Shown: one piece after another, positions 53,981 to 63,441 of the stretch
How positions within the stretch are numbered: the first letter of the stretch is position 1
Layout: each line of letters opens with the position of its first letter
Assembly: GCA_050739575.1 (NCBI GenBank)
Contig: JBOIBN010000001.1
Location: 35,043-99,042 of the forward strand
Direction of reading: 5' to 3'
From: JBOIBN01 sp050739575
GTDB lineage: Bacteria > Pseudomonadota > Gammaproteobacteria > JAKDMP01
Length of the DNA: 64,000 nt
Notes under the pieces: generated by a model
The model's database searches: none
Told to the model about the DNA's origin: nothing
Seen by the model: the letters and a program-made list of their open reading frames with translations, nothing else
Position numbers and translations under genes: made by a program

Positions 53981-54104
53981 TTAGAAGAGTTGCTTCGTGC
54001 GTACCGGAACGACGGTGCCCGGAGGTGCAAGACGGGTCCGGACTTGTACCGGACTCCTCGCCTCCGAGCAGTGAATGGATGAATTGATCAGGATCCCCTT
54101 AAAA
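53981..54104 (+). repeat. Structured dispersed repeat, copy 3 (diverged, H3 missing)
   Basis: The right half is clear: GGTGCAAGACGGGTCCGG, hairpin GGGTCCGG-ACTTGTA-CCGGACTC (8 bp with one G-U), CTCGCCTCCGAGCAG, ATGGATGAATTGATCA, then GGATCCCCTTAA in place of the right end. The left half aligns only weakly (AGAGTTGCTTCGTG against AGAGATTCCTTGTG), and the CGAATC/GATTCG hairpin of copy 2 is absent. Same orientation as the other copies. Nothing else is seen in 53899-54122. Confidence 0.55.
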
Positions 54105-54122
54105 CTACTGCACGCCTTTTTG

Positions 54123-55052
54123 TCATTGGCTCAGAATGGCTATTCCGGATGGGAGCCCCGGCAACCGCAAGGGAACACGCGTCTGCGGTTCGATGAGGCT
54201 ATAACCGATCCGTTGCGCTCGCGCCTCATGACGCCGTGCGAGTCGCTTCCGTAACGCCGCAAGCGGACCGTGACGCCAGGAATCGAAGGAGGACGCATTC
54301 ACATCGGCGCGAACCGGCTCCGCAGCGGAAACCGGGGGGAGCCCGAGAAACGCGAAAATTTCACTTAGCGCATCATCAGGGCTGGCGACAAAGTCCTCGT
54401 AGCGCAACACAAATGCACGTTTGATATGCGCCAGATCCGTTATGGCCCGCTCGTAACATAACAAAGGGTGTTCGAGATTCGGGCGCATTCTGCCCTTGCC
54501 CAACTCTTGGACGGCGCGCTCTATGGAAGTGGAATTTTTACCGCCGACTCCGTGGCGGATCGCATAACGGAATTCTTTGCGGGTGGCGACGGCCAGCGCA
54601 ATTGGATGTCTGAGGATAACGACAAACACGGAGTTCGGGAAAAGCGCCTGGAAAAAACGCATGCGCAACAGAGTCGGCGGAGACTTCTCGATCAAAAACC
54701 GCTTGCCGAGATCCCAGTACCGCCCCCACTCGCTGTATATCCTCGCAGCATTTTCCGCCGTCGCGAGAGGACTGTTCTCGTCAAGATGCGAGCGGGGATC
54801 GAACCCGAACCTCCCGATCCCACCGAATACATTGGCTGTAGGGATAACCGACTGCAGGTGTTGGCCCTCGTCGCGGGATACGCCCGTCCCGGCAAAGCAG
54901 CTTACTTCGGGATGTGCCCCCACCAGCCGGTACAAAAGAGAGGTGCCGCTCCGATGCAGACCGACTACGAATATGAACGTTTTGTCCTGACTACTGCCCG
55001 GCGGCAATGGATCTTGAGGTATATGCATATTTTCAGTCACATTTTTCACCAT
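54123..55052 (-). CDS. Sulfotransferase family protein
   Basis: 309 residues. PAPS-binding P-loop-like 5'-PSB FVVGLHRSGTSLLYRLVGAH and 3'-PB VFVVILRHPIALAVATRKE, with VLRYEDFVASPDDALSEIFA near the C-terminus. Transfers sulfate from PAPS to a sugar or peptide acceptor, identity unknown. ATG 55052 has AAGGA as SD. Upstream is a glycosyltransferase, so decoration of a surface glycan is likely. Confidence 0.82.
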   Translation of the reverse strand: MVKNVTENMHIPQDPLPPGSSQDKTFIFVVGLHRSGTSLLYRLVGAHPEVSCFAGTGVSRDEGQHLQSVIPTANVFGGIGRFGFDPRSHLDENSPLATAENAARIYSEWGRYWDLGKRFLIEKSPPTLLRMRFFQALFPNSVFVVILRHPIALAVATRKEFRYAIRHGVGGKNSTSIERAVQELGKGRMRPNLEHPLLCYERAITDLAHIKRAFVLRYEDFVASPDDALSEIFAFLGLPPVSAAEPVRADVNASSFDSWRHGPLAALRKRLARRHEARAQRIGYSLIEPQTRVPLRLPGLPSGIAILSQ

Positions 55053-55161
55053 TCAGTTCCTTTGTCGAGTTATCATTACCCGGCCCGCATGATTGTGGCA
55101 CGGCCGACAGCAATGTCTTGATCGTTCGGCAAAAAACTATACAATTTTCTGTCATGCCTCT

Positions 55162-56355
55162 TTATGCCAACAATAATTTCCGGTATTTTCTAATAAAATC
55201 CGCCATCCCGAAATGCCGTTCCGCATAGGCGTACGCCTCCGCAGACAACCTTTTCAGCAACGCGGGATCCAGCAGTAGTTCTTCGATTCGCTTTATGCCC
55301 AGCGCGACCACTTCCTGTTCGTCTTCTACAGCTTCTATGAACAATACATTTTTTCCCTCCGTCAAATGCATTTTATTGCCTTCCAACGCCGTAACGACAG
55401 GCACGCAGCCGAAGGCCATGCCCTCTTTGACGACCATGGGAAAGCCTTCCCATCTGGAAGTCAGAATAACCACGTGACTGATCGAGTAGACCTCTTGCAT
55501 CTTCTCGTAGCCATTTACCTCCCCGTATATGACCGAGTTATTTTTTACGGTTTCGGAGAGATCTTCGATCATGGTGCCGGCGAAATGAAATTCGACCGGG
55601 AGGCCTGCCGCAATAAAATGTTCGGCAATTTTACTGAGCAGCCAAACTCTTTTTTGTGGGCCTGCACGCCCGGCATATAGAACTTTCAAAGGAGGCGAAA
55701 AGTCCTTCTTGAGTACGGGAGGGACTTCCACCGCTGGTTCGATCATCATGACCCTTTCGAAGTATTCATCCGGAACCTTATGTTCCTTATATTGATTCTG
55801 TATTTTCGAGAGTGTAAAACTGTCTACGACGACTCGCGTATCCAGATAGCGATAATTCGCCAGTCCGAAAAACTCGAATCCCTTCTTCCCGAATTTCTGA
55901 AAATTATGGAACAAGTCTATTTTATGGACCCGCTTACTCAAGAACGGCACCAAGTCGTGAAAGAACGTGCTGTTCGATCCGAGAACACGGGCATGTTCAT
56001 GCCTGTTTATGTAAAAGGCGTAGTAATGCACTGCAAAGAAGCGGAAGAATATGTTGCAAGTCCAAAAATTAATATCCCTCGTCTCGGCATTGGGTACTGC
56101 ATAGAAAGACTCCTGGAGCCCTGTATCCGCCGGCACCCTGGTAAAATAAACTTGTTTATGTTCCGCTTCGACGGCGTGCAGTATGTTCAGGAAAACGCTT
56201 TGCGACCCGCCGATGCAATAGCGATCAAAGAAGAAAAAAATGGGGTACGGGCTTTTGCGCTTCAACAGGCTCAGTGGGTAGATCAGGATCAAGGCCAGCG
56301 GATAAACAGCCCGCGATATGACGCGGAACAGTTTGGTTCTGGTTAAATTGTGCAT
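55162..56355 (-). CDS. Glycosyltransferase family 4
   Basis: 397 residues. N-terminal region with hydrophobic stretch (YPLALILIYPLSLL) perhaps membrane-associated; two Rossmann halves follow. Donor-binding segment: LKVLYAGRAGPQKRVWLLSK, ISHVVILTSRWEGFPMVVKE, GMAFGCVPVVTALEGNKMHL (the EGFP-x7-E GT4 pattern). Clearly A/T-richer than neighbouring genes, with many Phe, Tyr, Asn and Lys. SD GGAAGGA precedes ATG 56355. Sugar unknown. Confidence 0.85.
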   Translation of the reverse strand: MHNLTRTKLFRVISRAVYPLALILIYPLSLLKRKSPYPIFFFFDRYCIGGSQSVFLNILHAVEAEHKQVYFTRVPADTGLQESFYAVPNAETRDINFWTCNIFFRFFAVHYYAFYINRHEHARVLGSNSTFFHDLVPFLSKRVHKIDLFHNFQKFGKKGFEFFGLANYRYLDTRVVVDSFTLSKIQNQYKEHKVPDEYFERVMMIEPAVEVPPVLKKDFSPPLKVLYAGRAGPQKRVWLLSKIAEHFIAAGLPVEFHFAGTMIEDLSETVKNNSVIYGEVNGYEKMQEVYSISHVVILTSRWEGFPMVVKEGMAFGCVPVVTALEGNKMHLTEGKNVLFIEAVEDEQEVVALGIKRIEELLLDPALLKRLSAEAYAYAERHFGMADFIRKYRKLLLA

Positions 56356-56406
56356 ATCCTTCCATCACATGTTTACAGCCGAGAAAATATGATTCACCGA
56401 TAGCAG

Positions 56407-56431
56407 CAGCCCGGGATGAATCACCGGGCTG
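56407..56431 (+). repeat. Hairpin between the glycosyltransferase and radC
   Basis: CAGCCCGG-GATGAATCA-CCGGGCTG is a perfect 8-bp stem with a 9-base loop. No T-tract follows on either strand, so it is not a standard terminator. It marks the right side of the A/T-richer island. Confidence 0.4.
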
Positions 56432-56489
56432 GCGATCGATCGGCTATTGGCCATTTTTGAATCGGTGCTCAACGAGAAGCGGCATTTTA

Positions 56490-57164
56490 CTAAATCAGCC
56501 CACGCTCCGCGAAGGAAACCGGATCGCCCTCGCCGACGACGAAATGATCGAGCACGCGCACGTCCACCAGCGCGAGCGCGTCGGTCAGCCGGCGCGTGAG
56601 CCGGCGGTCTGCATCGCTCGGCTCGGCAACGCCGGAGGGATGGTTATGCGCAAAAATTACCGCGGCGGCATTCTTCGCAAGCGCCTTTTTAACCACCTCG
56701 CGCGGATGAACGCTCGCACCGTCGATCGTGCCGCGGAAGAGTTCCTCGAAATCGATCACGCGATGACGGGTATCGAGATAGAAGCAGCAGAATACCTCGT
56801 GGGGCCGGTCGCGAAGCTGTGCAATCAGATACTCCCGCGTTTTGGCCGGACTGGTTATGGCCTCGCCCCGCCGCAGGTCTTCCCCCAAATGGCGGCGCGC
56901 CAATTCGAGCACCGCCTGAAGTTGCGCGTATTTGGCCGGCCCCAGACCGGGAATGCGCGAAAACTCGTTGGCATCGGCGGCGAACAGCGCACGCAATCCG
57001 CTATGCTGCTCGATCAGTTCACAGGCCAGATCCAGCGCACTTTTCCCGCGTACGCCGGTGCGCAGGAAAATCGCCAGCAATTCCGGATTGGAAAGCGCAC
57101 CCGCCCCATGAGCAAGCAGCTTCTCGCGCGGACGTTCTCCCTCCGGCCAGTCGCGGATACTCAT
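56490..57164 (-). CDS. radC: RadC family protein (JAMM domain)
   Basis: 224 residues. Seen: RDWPEGERPREKLLAHGAGA, LSNPELLAIFLRTGVRGKSA, IPGLGPAKYAQLQAVLELAR (helix-hairpin-helix), and the C-terminal JAMM site VIFAHNHPSGVAEPSDAD. The DNA-repair role of RadC is doubtful in the literature. Divergent from coaBC, as in many proteobacteria. Confidence 0.92.
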   Translation of the reverse strand: MSIRDWPEGERPREKLLAHGAGALSNPELLAIFLRTGVRGKSALDLACELIEQHSGLRALFAADANEFSRIPGLGPAKYAQLQAVLELARRHLGEDLRRGEAITSPAKTREYLIAQLRDRPHEVFCCFYLDTRHRVIDFEELFRGTIDGASVHPREVVKKALAKNAAAVIFAHNHPSGVAEPSDADRRLTRRLTDALALVDVRVLDHFVVGEGDPVSFAERGLI

Positions 57165-57225
57165 TGCATTCCCTCCCTCGTCCCCCTGTTCACGCTAACA
57201 TAACCGTCCCCAAAGGGTTTGAATC

Positions 57226-58407
57226 ATGAACGGTCTGCGGGATAAGCACATCGTGCTCGGCGTCGCTGGCGGCATCGCCGCCTACAAATCGCCCGATCTC
57301 GTGCGCCGCCTGAAGGAGCGCGGCGCCGAAGTGGAGGTCGTGATGACCGCTGCTGCCGGACAATTCGTCACCGCCGCCACCTTCCAGGCGGTGTCGCACC
57401 GGCGTGTGCATACGGTCCTGTGGGATTTACAGGCTGACACCGCGATGGGACACCTCGAGCTTGCCGGCTGGGCCGATCAGTTGTTGATTGCCCCCGCTAC
57501 GGCAGACCTCATCGCACGTCTGGCCCATGGAATCGCGGACGATCTGCTGACGACGCTCGCGCTTGCGACCGAGGCTCCTCTGGTGCTAGCCCCGGCGATG
57601 AATCAGCGCATGTGGCGGCATTCAGCGACCCAGGCCAATGTGGCCACTCTCGCGGCGCGCGGCGTGCGGTTCATCGGCCCCGACGACGGGCCGCTCGCGG
57701 AAGGCGAATCCGGCCCCGGACGCATGAGCGAACCCGCCGCCATTGCCGAGGCACTTGCAGGCGGCGGCGCTCTCAGCGGACGGCGGGTGCTCGTCACCGC
57801 CGGTCCGACGGAGGAGCCGATCGATCCCGTGCGCTTCGTCGGCAACCGGAGTTCCGGCAAGATGGGCTACGCCGTCGCGCAGGCGGCGGTCGAAGCCGGC
57901 GCCGAGGTCACGCTCGTTTCCGGTCCGACCGCACTCACTCCGCCGCGCGGCTGCAAAACCTTGCAAGTACGTACGGCCGCAGAAATGGGCGAAGCCGTGC
58001 GCGCCCGGACACCGCAAAGCGATGTCTTCATTGCAGTTGCGGCGGTCGCCGATTACGCGCCTGCAAAAGCCGCTGGGGAAAAGATCAAAAAAACCGGCGA
58101 AACGCTCACACTGGAACTCGTGCGCACGCCGGACATTCTTGCCGAAGTCGCCGCCGGCAAACCCCGTCCCTTTTGCGTTGGCTTCGCTGCCGAAACCGAA
58201 AATCTCATCGAAAACGCCCGGACCAAACTCAAAGCGAAAAAACTCGACCTGATCTGCGCCAACCGCGTCGGCGACACCCACGCCTTCGGGCGCGAAGACA
58301 ATGCGCTCGTCGCCATTTCCGCTAAGGGCGAAACCGATCTCGGCAGCGGCCCGAAGCACCTGCTCGCGGAACGGCTGATCGCCCTCATCGCCGAACGGCT
58401 CGGATGA
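57226..58407 (+). CDS. coaBC: Bifunctional phosphopantothenoylcysteine decarboxylase/synthase
   Basis: 393 residues. CoaC half: IVLGVAGGIAAYKSPDLVRR, LELAGWADQLLIAPATADLI, PAMNQRMWRHSA (NMWxH-like). CoaB half: RRVLVTAGPTEEPIDPVRFV, GNRSSGKMGYAVAQAA, FIAVAAVADYAPAKAAGEKI and FCVGFAAET. Works downstream of the pan genes elsewhere in the window. Overlaps dut by four bases. Confidence 0.96.
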   Translation: MNGLRDKHIVLGVAGGIAAYKSPDLVRRLKERGAEVEVVMTAAAGQFVTAATFQAVSHRRVHTVLWDLQADTAMGHLELAGWADQLLIAPATADLIARLAHGIADDLLTTLALATEAPLVLAPAMNQRMWRHSATQANVATLAARGVRFIGPDDGPLAEGESGPGRMSEPAAIAEALAGGGALSGRRVLVTAGPTEEPIDPVRFVGNRSSGKMGYAVAQAAVEAGAEVTLVSGPTALTPPRGCKTLQVRTAAEMGEAVRARTPQSDVFIAVAAVADYAPAKAAGEKIKKTGETLTLELVRTPDILAEVAAGKPRPFCVGFAAETENLIENARTKLKAKKLDLICANRVGDTHAFGREDNALVAISAKGETDLGSGPKHLLAERLIALIAERLG

Positions 58408-58859
58408 ACCGCGTTGAAGTCAAGATCCTGCGTCCCGCACTGATCGAAAAATGGGGATTACCGCATTACGCGACCGAGGGCTCGGCGGGCCTCGATCTGC
58501 GCGCGGCTCTCGAAGTCCCGATTGCGCTCGCACCCGGCGCGGCGGAACTGATCCCGACCGGCATCGCCATTCACATCGGCGAACCCGATCTCGCGGCCAT
58601 GATCCTGCCGCGCTCCGGTCTCGGCCATCGCCACGGCATCGTGCTCGGCAATCTCGTCGGTCTGATTGACTCCGACTATCAGGGCGAGCTGATGATCTCC
58701 TGCTGGAACCGCGGCGTCGAGCCCTATAGCATCGAGCCCAGCGAACGCATCGCGCAGTTGATATTCGTGCCGGTCGCGCACCCCGAACTTGCGGTGGTAG
58801 ACGAGTTCACGCCGAGCGCCCGCGGCGCCGGAGGCTTCGGCCACTCCGGCCGCCATTGA
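58404..58859 (+). CDS. dut: dUTP diphosphatase
   Basis: 151 residues, trimeric dUTPase. Motif 1 GSAGLDLRAAL, motif 2 LPRSGLGHRHGIVLGNLVG, motif 3 GLIDSDYQGELMISCWNRG, motif 4 RIAQLIFVPV, motif 5 EFTPSARGAGGFGHSG. Between its stop and pyrE (about 220 bases) I see no gene. Confidence 0.96.
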   Translation: MNRVEVKILRPALIEKWGLPHYATEGSAGLDLRAALEVPIALAPGAAELIPTGIAIHIGEPDLAAMILPRSGLGHRHGIVLGNLVGLIDSDYQGELMISCWNRGVEPYSIEPSERIAQLIFVPVAHPELAVVDEFTPSARGAGGFGHSGRH

Positions 58860-59082
58860 GAATCGGGACTCGACAAGACGCGACTTCACCGCAGAGCCCA
58901 CAGAGACAATCAAATTTTAGAGCGGCACGTGGCCGAACGGTCATTGCTGGTGTGTCGATTTCTCTCCGCAACACTACGCTTATGCGGGCATGCAGTGGAG
59001 TTTAGCTATGGGACAAGAGCCAGAACCTCTGCGATCCCTGCCGCGCTCGGCGGTAAATTTCTTGTCTCAAAAACGTAGCCGG

Positions 59083-59736
59083 TTATTCGGCGCCGTAGCG
59101 TTTGCGGTAGGCGGCGAGGGCTTCGAGTTCGTGTGCGTGTTCGCCACTTTCTTCCAGCCAGGCGACGATGTCGGAAAGCGTGATCAGGGCGATAACGGCG
59201 AGATTTTCGTCCACCGTCAATTCGGCGATGGCGCTCGCTTCGCCGCGACCGCGTTCCTCGCGGTCTATTGCTACCAGAAGTCCGCGCGGGTTTGCCCCGG
59301 CGGCGCGGATGAGACCGATCGCCTCGCGGACAGCCGTGCCGGCAGTGACGACATCGTCCACGATCACCACATCGCCGGCGAGCGGCGCGCCGACCAGGTT
59401 TCCGCCCTCGCCGTGGTCCTTCGCCTCCTTGCGATTGTAGGCGAAGGGTAGATCGTTGCCGGTCTCGGCCGCGTAGCCAATCGCGGTCGCGGCGGCGAGC
59501 GGAATGCCCTTGTAGGCGGGGCCGAAGAGTACGTCGGGCGCAAGGTCGGAGGCCGCAAGAGCGCGCGCGTAAAAGCGCCCGAGCCGGGCGAGTCCCGCGC
59601 CACTCGATATCGCACCGAGGTTGAAGAAATACGGGCTTTCGCGCCCCGACTTGAGCGTGAATTGCCCGAAGCGCAGCACGCCGGCATCGCGTGCGAATTC
59701 GATGAATGTGCGCTTTTCGGCAGAGAGCGAGGCCAT
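59083..59736 (-). CDS. pyrE: Orotate phosphoribosyltransferase
   Basis: 217 residues. Seen: LRFGQFTLKSGRESPYFFNL, DVLFGPAYKGIPLAAATAIG, FAYNRKEAKDHGEGGNLVGA and PRPP-binding VVIVDDVVTAGTAVREAIGL. Makes OMP from orotate. Divergent from xthA, a common neighbour pair in beta/gammaproteobacteria. Confidence 0.96.
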   Translation of the reverse strand: MASLSAEKRTFIEFARDAGVLRFGQFTLKSGRESPYFFNLGAISSGAGLARLGRFYARALAASDLAPDVLFGPAYKGIPLAAATAIGYAAETGNDLPFAYNRKEAKDHGEGGNLVGAPLAGDVVIVDDVVTAGTAVREAIGLIRAAGANPRGLLVAIDREERGRGEASAIAELTVDENLAVIALITLSDIVAWLEESGEHAHELEALAAYRKRYGAE

Positions 59737-59795
59737 CGGAGGAGAACCCGGGCGAACGGCCGTTATGATAGCGCCCGTTCACCGCGAGGCAACCC

Positions 59796-60566
59796 ATGCG
59801 TATCATCACGTTCAACGCGAACGGCATCCGCGCCGCCGAGCGCAAGGGCTTTTTCCGCTGGCTCGCAACGCAGGACTTCGATGTTTGCTGCCTGCAGGAA
59901 CTCAAGGCGAAGCGCGAACAGCTCGACGAGCGCTTCTATCCCGAAGGCTTCTACACGCACTATTATCCGGCGGCGCGGCCCGGCTACGCGGGCGTGGGAC
60001 TGATCGCGCGGCGCGCGCCCGACCGCCTGATCGAAGGTCTGGAGCTTTCGGAATTCGACCGCGAAGGCCGCTATCTGGAGGCGCGCTACGGCGACCTCGC
60101 CATCGTCTCGCTATACCTGCCTTCCGGTTCATCCGGTCCCGAACGCCAGGCCTCGAAGGATCGCTTCCTCGCGGCCTTCCTGCCGCATCTGAAAAAGATA
60201 CGGCGGCGCAAGAGCGAATGCCTGATCTGCGGCGACTGGAACATCGCGCACAAGGAAATCGATCTCAAGAACTGGAAGAGCAACCAGAAGAATTCGGGCT
60301 TTCTCCCGCACGAACGCGCGTGGCTGGACGAAGTGTTCGACCGCGTCGGTCTGGTGGATGCCTTTCGCGTCGTCAACCAAGCGGCCGAGCAGTACACTTG
60401 GTGGTCAAACCGTGGACGCGCGCGGGAGAAGAACGTCGGCTGGCGCATCGATTATCAGATCGCGACGCCGAAGCTCGCTGCGAACGCAAGAAAGACCGAG
60501 ATCTATACCGGCGAGTGGTTCTCGGATCACGCCCCGCTCACGATGGAATACGCGTGGCCGCTTTGA
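59796..60566 (+). CDS. xthA: Exodeoxyribonuclease III
   Basis: 256 residues. AP endonuclease family: RIITFNANGIRAAERKGFFR, CCLQELKAKREQLDERFY, CLICGDWNIAHKEIDLKNWK, ERAWLDEVFDRVGLVDAFR, WWSNRGRARE and a final YTGEWFSDHAPLTMEY with the Ser-Asp-His. Ten bases before the transporter gene. Confidence 0.95.
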   Translation: MRIITFNANGIRAAERKGFFRWLATQDFDVCCLQELKAKREQLDERFYPEGFYTHYYPAARPGYAGVGLIARRAPDRLIEGLELSEFDREGRYLEARYGDLAIVSLYLPSGSSGPERQASKDRFLAAFLPHLKKIRRRKSECLICGDWNIAHKEIDLKNWKSNQKNSGFLPHERAWLDEVFDRVGLVDAFRVVNQAAEQYTWWSNRGRAREKNVGWRIDYQIATPKLAANARKTEIYTGEWFSDHAPLTMEYAWPL

Positions 60567-60576
60567 AAATCCTTTG

Positions 60577-61854
60577 ATGACACTCGGCTCGAATTCGCGC
60601 TCGCTCGCTGCGTTCTCACGTGCATGCTGGAACCGACGCGTTGGCATCACGCTGATACTCGGCGTCTCCTCGGGCCTGCCGCTCTCGCTTTCCGGCAGCA
60701 CGCTGCAGGCGTGGCTGGCCATCCTCAACGTGAACATGTCCACGATCGGCTGGTTTTCCCTCGTGGGCCTGCCCTATTCGTTCAAGTTCCTGTGGGCGCC
60801 CCTCATGGACCGCTACGTGCCGCCATTCATGGGGCGCCGCCGTGGCTGGATCCTGATCGCGCAGTTCGCGCTCGCCTTACTGCTCGTTGCGATGGCGTTC
60901 ACCGATCCGGCAAGCCATACCTGGCGAATGGGACTGCTCGCCTTCGCACTGACCTTCGCCTCCGCGTCCCAGGACATCGTCTACAACGCCTACTTCACCG
61001 ACATCCTGCGGCCCGCCGAACGCGGACTCGGCGCGGCGGCCCAGACAGGCGGCTATCGCGTGGCCATGATCGTCGCGGGTGCCGTAGTGCTGATCCTCTC
61101 CGACCATATCGGCTGGCGCAACAGCTATCTGTTGATGGCCTTGCTGATGGTCGCGCTCATGATCCCGACACTGATCGGACCCGAGTCGGAAACCGCGGTC
61201 GCGCCACCGCGTACCCTCGTCGAGGCGGTCGTGGCGCCTTTGCTGGAGCTTCTGCGCCGGCGCGGCGCGCTCGGCCTGCTGCTGCTGGTCCTGTTTTACA
61301 AATTCGGCGACTGGTTCTCTGGCCCCTTGACGAATGCTTTTCTGATCGAGGGATTGCACTTCACCGCCACCGACGTGGGCCTCGTTAACAAGGGCTTCGG
61401 TCTCGCGGCCACCATCGTGGGCGTATTCATCGGCGGCGCGCTGATGTCGCGGCTGTCTCTCTTCCGCGCGATGCTCTACTTCGGCCTGGTGCAGGCCGTG
61501 TCCATCCTGACCTTTCTCGCACTCTCGTTTATCGGGCACAGTTATGCGGCCATGACCACCGCCGTCGTGGTGGAAAACCTCGCTTGGGGTTTGGGCACCG
61601 CGGCATTCGTCTCCTATCTCATGGCGCTTTGCAATCACCGCTATACCGCCTTCCAGTTTGCTCTGCTGTCGGCTCTCGATTCCCTCCCGCGGGTGCTCCT
61701 CGGACCGCCCGCGGGCTACGTGGCGCAGCACTCCGGCTGGAGCATGGTGTTCATCGTGAGTATCCTGCTCGCGCTGCCGGGACTCACGCTGCTCGTCGCG
61801 TTGCGGCGGAGAATCCATGAGGTCGAGTTCCGCAATGCTCCAGAACCCGCATGA
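60577..61854 (+). CDS. ampG: AmpG-type MFS transporter (muropeptide permease)
   Basis: 425 residues with about 12 membrane helices. AmpG-like: ILGVSSGLPLSLSGSTLQAW, VGLPYSFKFLWAPLMDRYV, PFMGRRRGWILIAQFALALL, ASQDIVYNAYFTDILRPAER, YKFGDWFSGPLTNAFLIEGL. Imports anhydro-muropeptides. Overlaps the Rieske gene (ATGA). Confidence 0.88.
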   Translation: MTLGSNSRSLAAFSRACWNRRVGITLILGVSSGLPLSLSGSTLQAWLAILNVNMSTIGWFSLVGLPYSFKFLWAPLMDRYVPPFMGRRRGWILIAQFALALLLVAMAFTDPASHTWRMGLLAFALTFASASQDIVYNAYFTDILRPAERGLGAAAQTGGYRVAMIVAGAVVLILSDHIGWRNSYLLMALLMVALMIPTLIGPESETAVAPPRTLVEAVVAPLLELLRRRGALGLLLLVLFYKFGDWFSGPLTNAFLIEGLHFTATDVGLVNKGFGLAATIVGVFIGGALMSRLSLFRAMLYFGLVQAVSILTFLALSFIGHSYAAMTTAVVVENLAWGLGTAAFVSYLMALCNHRYTAFQFALLSALDSLPRVLLGPPAGYVAQHSGWSMVFIVSILLALPGLTLLVALRRRIHEVEFRNAPEPA

Positions 61855-62228
61855 CGCGCCCGCTCACGACGGTTGAAGTCTGCACGGTCGATGAGTTGCC
61901 CGATCCCGGCGCGCATGGTTTTTCGCCACCGGGCGCACGTTTTCCGGACGAATACTTCGTCGTGCGCCACGGGAACGAACTCGCCTGCTTCTCCAACGTC
62001 TGCACGCACATGGGAAACCCCCTCAACTGGGCGCCCAACCGTTTTCTCTCGCGCGACGGCTCACTCATCCTCTGTTCAGTACACGGCGCGATCTACGATC
62101 CGATCACGGGCGAATGTCGTGGCGGCCCTTGCCGCGGGCAGGGACTCAAGCGCTGGCCCGTCGCGGTAAGCGGCGGCGTCATAATGGCGGAGGTTCCTCC
62201 TGCGCCCGAGAGCAAACCGGATGTCTGA
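61851..62228 (+). CDS. Rieske [2Fe-2S] protein
   Basis: 125 residues. Rieske motifs: NVCTHMGNPL (C-x-H) and LCSVHGAIYDPITGECRGGP (C-x2-H). A small ferredoxin-type soluble protein without oxygenase alpha subunit. Overlaps the PLP enzyme gene by eight bases; electron partner unknown. Confidence 0.9.
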   Translation: MTRPLTTVEVCTVDELPDPGAHGFSPPGARFPDEYFVVRHGNELACFSNVCTHMGNPLNWAPNRFLSRDGSLILCSVHGAIYDPITGECRGGPCRGQGLKRWPVAVSGGVIMAEVPPAPESKPDV

Positions 62229-63420
62229 AGATCCCCTGTCACGACTGGAGCGTTATCGCCGTCCGGCGACGGACGGCGGCGTCAACCCGCCGATCGCGGA
62301 TTCCGCGACCTACGCCTTTAGCGATCCCGAAAACCTTAAGGCGATGTTCAGCGAAGACGCGCCGGGTTGCTTTCTTTACGCGCGCTCCGGCAACCCGACG
62401 ACTCGCGCGCTCGCGGACGCACTCGCCGCGTTCGAAGACACCAAAGCCGCGCATGTCACCGCTTCGGGCATGGGCGCCATCGTCGCGACGCTGATGCAGC
62501 TCGCCGGCACGGGCGGCGAAATAGTAAGTGATTGCACGGTCTACGGCGGCACCTATTCACTGCTCGCGAATTTCCTGCCCCGCTTCGGCATCGAAACCCG
62601 CTTCGTGGACATCAACGATGTGGATACCGTGCGCGCCGCCATCACCGATGCGGCCACCGCGATTTACTGCGAAACGCTTTCCAACCCGCTGCTGCGCGTC
62701 GCGGACATTCCCGCCCTGGCGGCGATCGCGCACGAAGCGGACGTTCCGCTCGTCGTGGACAACACCTTCGCACCACTCATCATGAGTCCGGTCGCGCTCG
62801 GCGCCGACATCGTCGTCCACAGCCTGACCAAGTTCATCAACGGCGCCGGCGACGGTCTGGGCGGCGTCATCTGCGCGAATCGCGAATTCATCACCGCACT
62901 CGGCGACGTCGCCGCGGGCACCGCCATGCTCCTCGGCGCCACACTCGATCCATTACGCGCGCAAAGTATCTACAAGAATCTCTCGACTCTCGGCGTGCGC
63001 ATGGTTCGTCACAGCGAGAACGCGCGCTACCTCGCCGAGCGTCTGGAAGAGGCCGGACTGCGCGTGATCTATCCCGGTCTTGCAAGCCATCCGGACCACC
63101 CGCGCCTTGCGGCCCTGATGAATCCCGGCTATGGCTACGGCGGCATGTTCGCGCTCGACGCCGGCAGCACCGAGACAGCCGATGAACTCGCGGTACGTTT
63201 ACAGGAAGCCGGGGTCGGTTACCTCGCCGTGAGCCTCGGCTTTCATCGCACGCTTTTCAGCCTCTCAGGCAGCAGCACCTCTTCCGAAATCCCGCCCGCA
63301 CTCCAGCGCGAGATCGGGCTTTCACCGGGGTTGCTGCGTTTCTCGATCGGACTCGATGCGGATATCGAGGCGACCTGGCAACGCTTCGCGGACTGCCTCG
63401 AGGCCGCAGACCTGCTCTGA
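62221..63420 (+). CDS. Cys/Met metabolism PLP-dependent enzyme
   Basis: 399 residues. Seen: GVNPPIADSATYAFSDPENL, YARSGNPTTRALADALAAFE (Tyr-x-Arg), ASGMGAIVATLMQLAGTGGE, YGGTYSLLANFLPRFGIETR, and the PLP-Lys segment DIVVHSLTKFINGAGDGLGG. Fits cystathionine gamma-synthase/lyase or methionine gamma-lyase; which one cannot be read. Confidence 0.88.
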   Translation: MSEDPLSRLERYRRPATDGGVNPPIADSATYAFSDPENLKAMFSEDAPGCFLYARSGNPTTRALADALAAFEDTKAAHVTASGMGAIVATLMQLAGTGGEIVSDCTVYGGTYSLLANFLPRFGIETRFVDINDVDTVRAAITDAATAIYCETLSNPLLRVADIPALAAIAHEADVPLVVDNTFAPLIMSPVALGADIVVHSLTKFINGAGDGLGGVICANREFITALGDVAAGTAMLLGATLDPLRAQSIYKNLSTLGVRMVRHSENARYLAERLEEAGLRVIYPGLASHPDHPRLAALMNPGYGYGGMFALDAGSTETADELAVRLQEAGVGYLAVSLGFHRTLFSLSGSSTSSEIPPALQREIGLSPGLLRFSIGLDADIEATWQRFADCLEAADLL

Positions 63421-63441
63421 TCCCCAGGCACGAGGCTATTG

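Noticed and set aside
56407..56431. Terminator between the glycosyltransferase and radC
   Set aside because: Strong stem but no T-tract on either strand.
58990..59451. Plus-strand frame after dut
   Set aside because: It runs through pyrE antisense; only about 90 bases lie outside pyrE and no family is recognisable.
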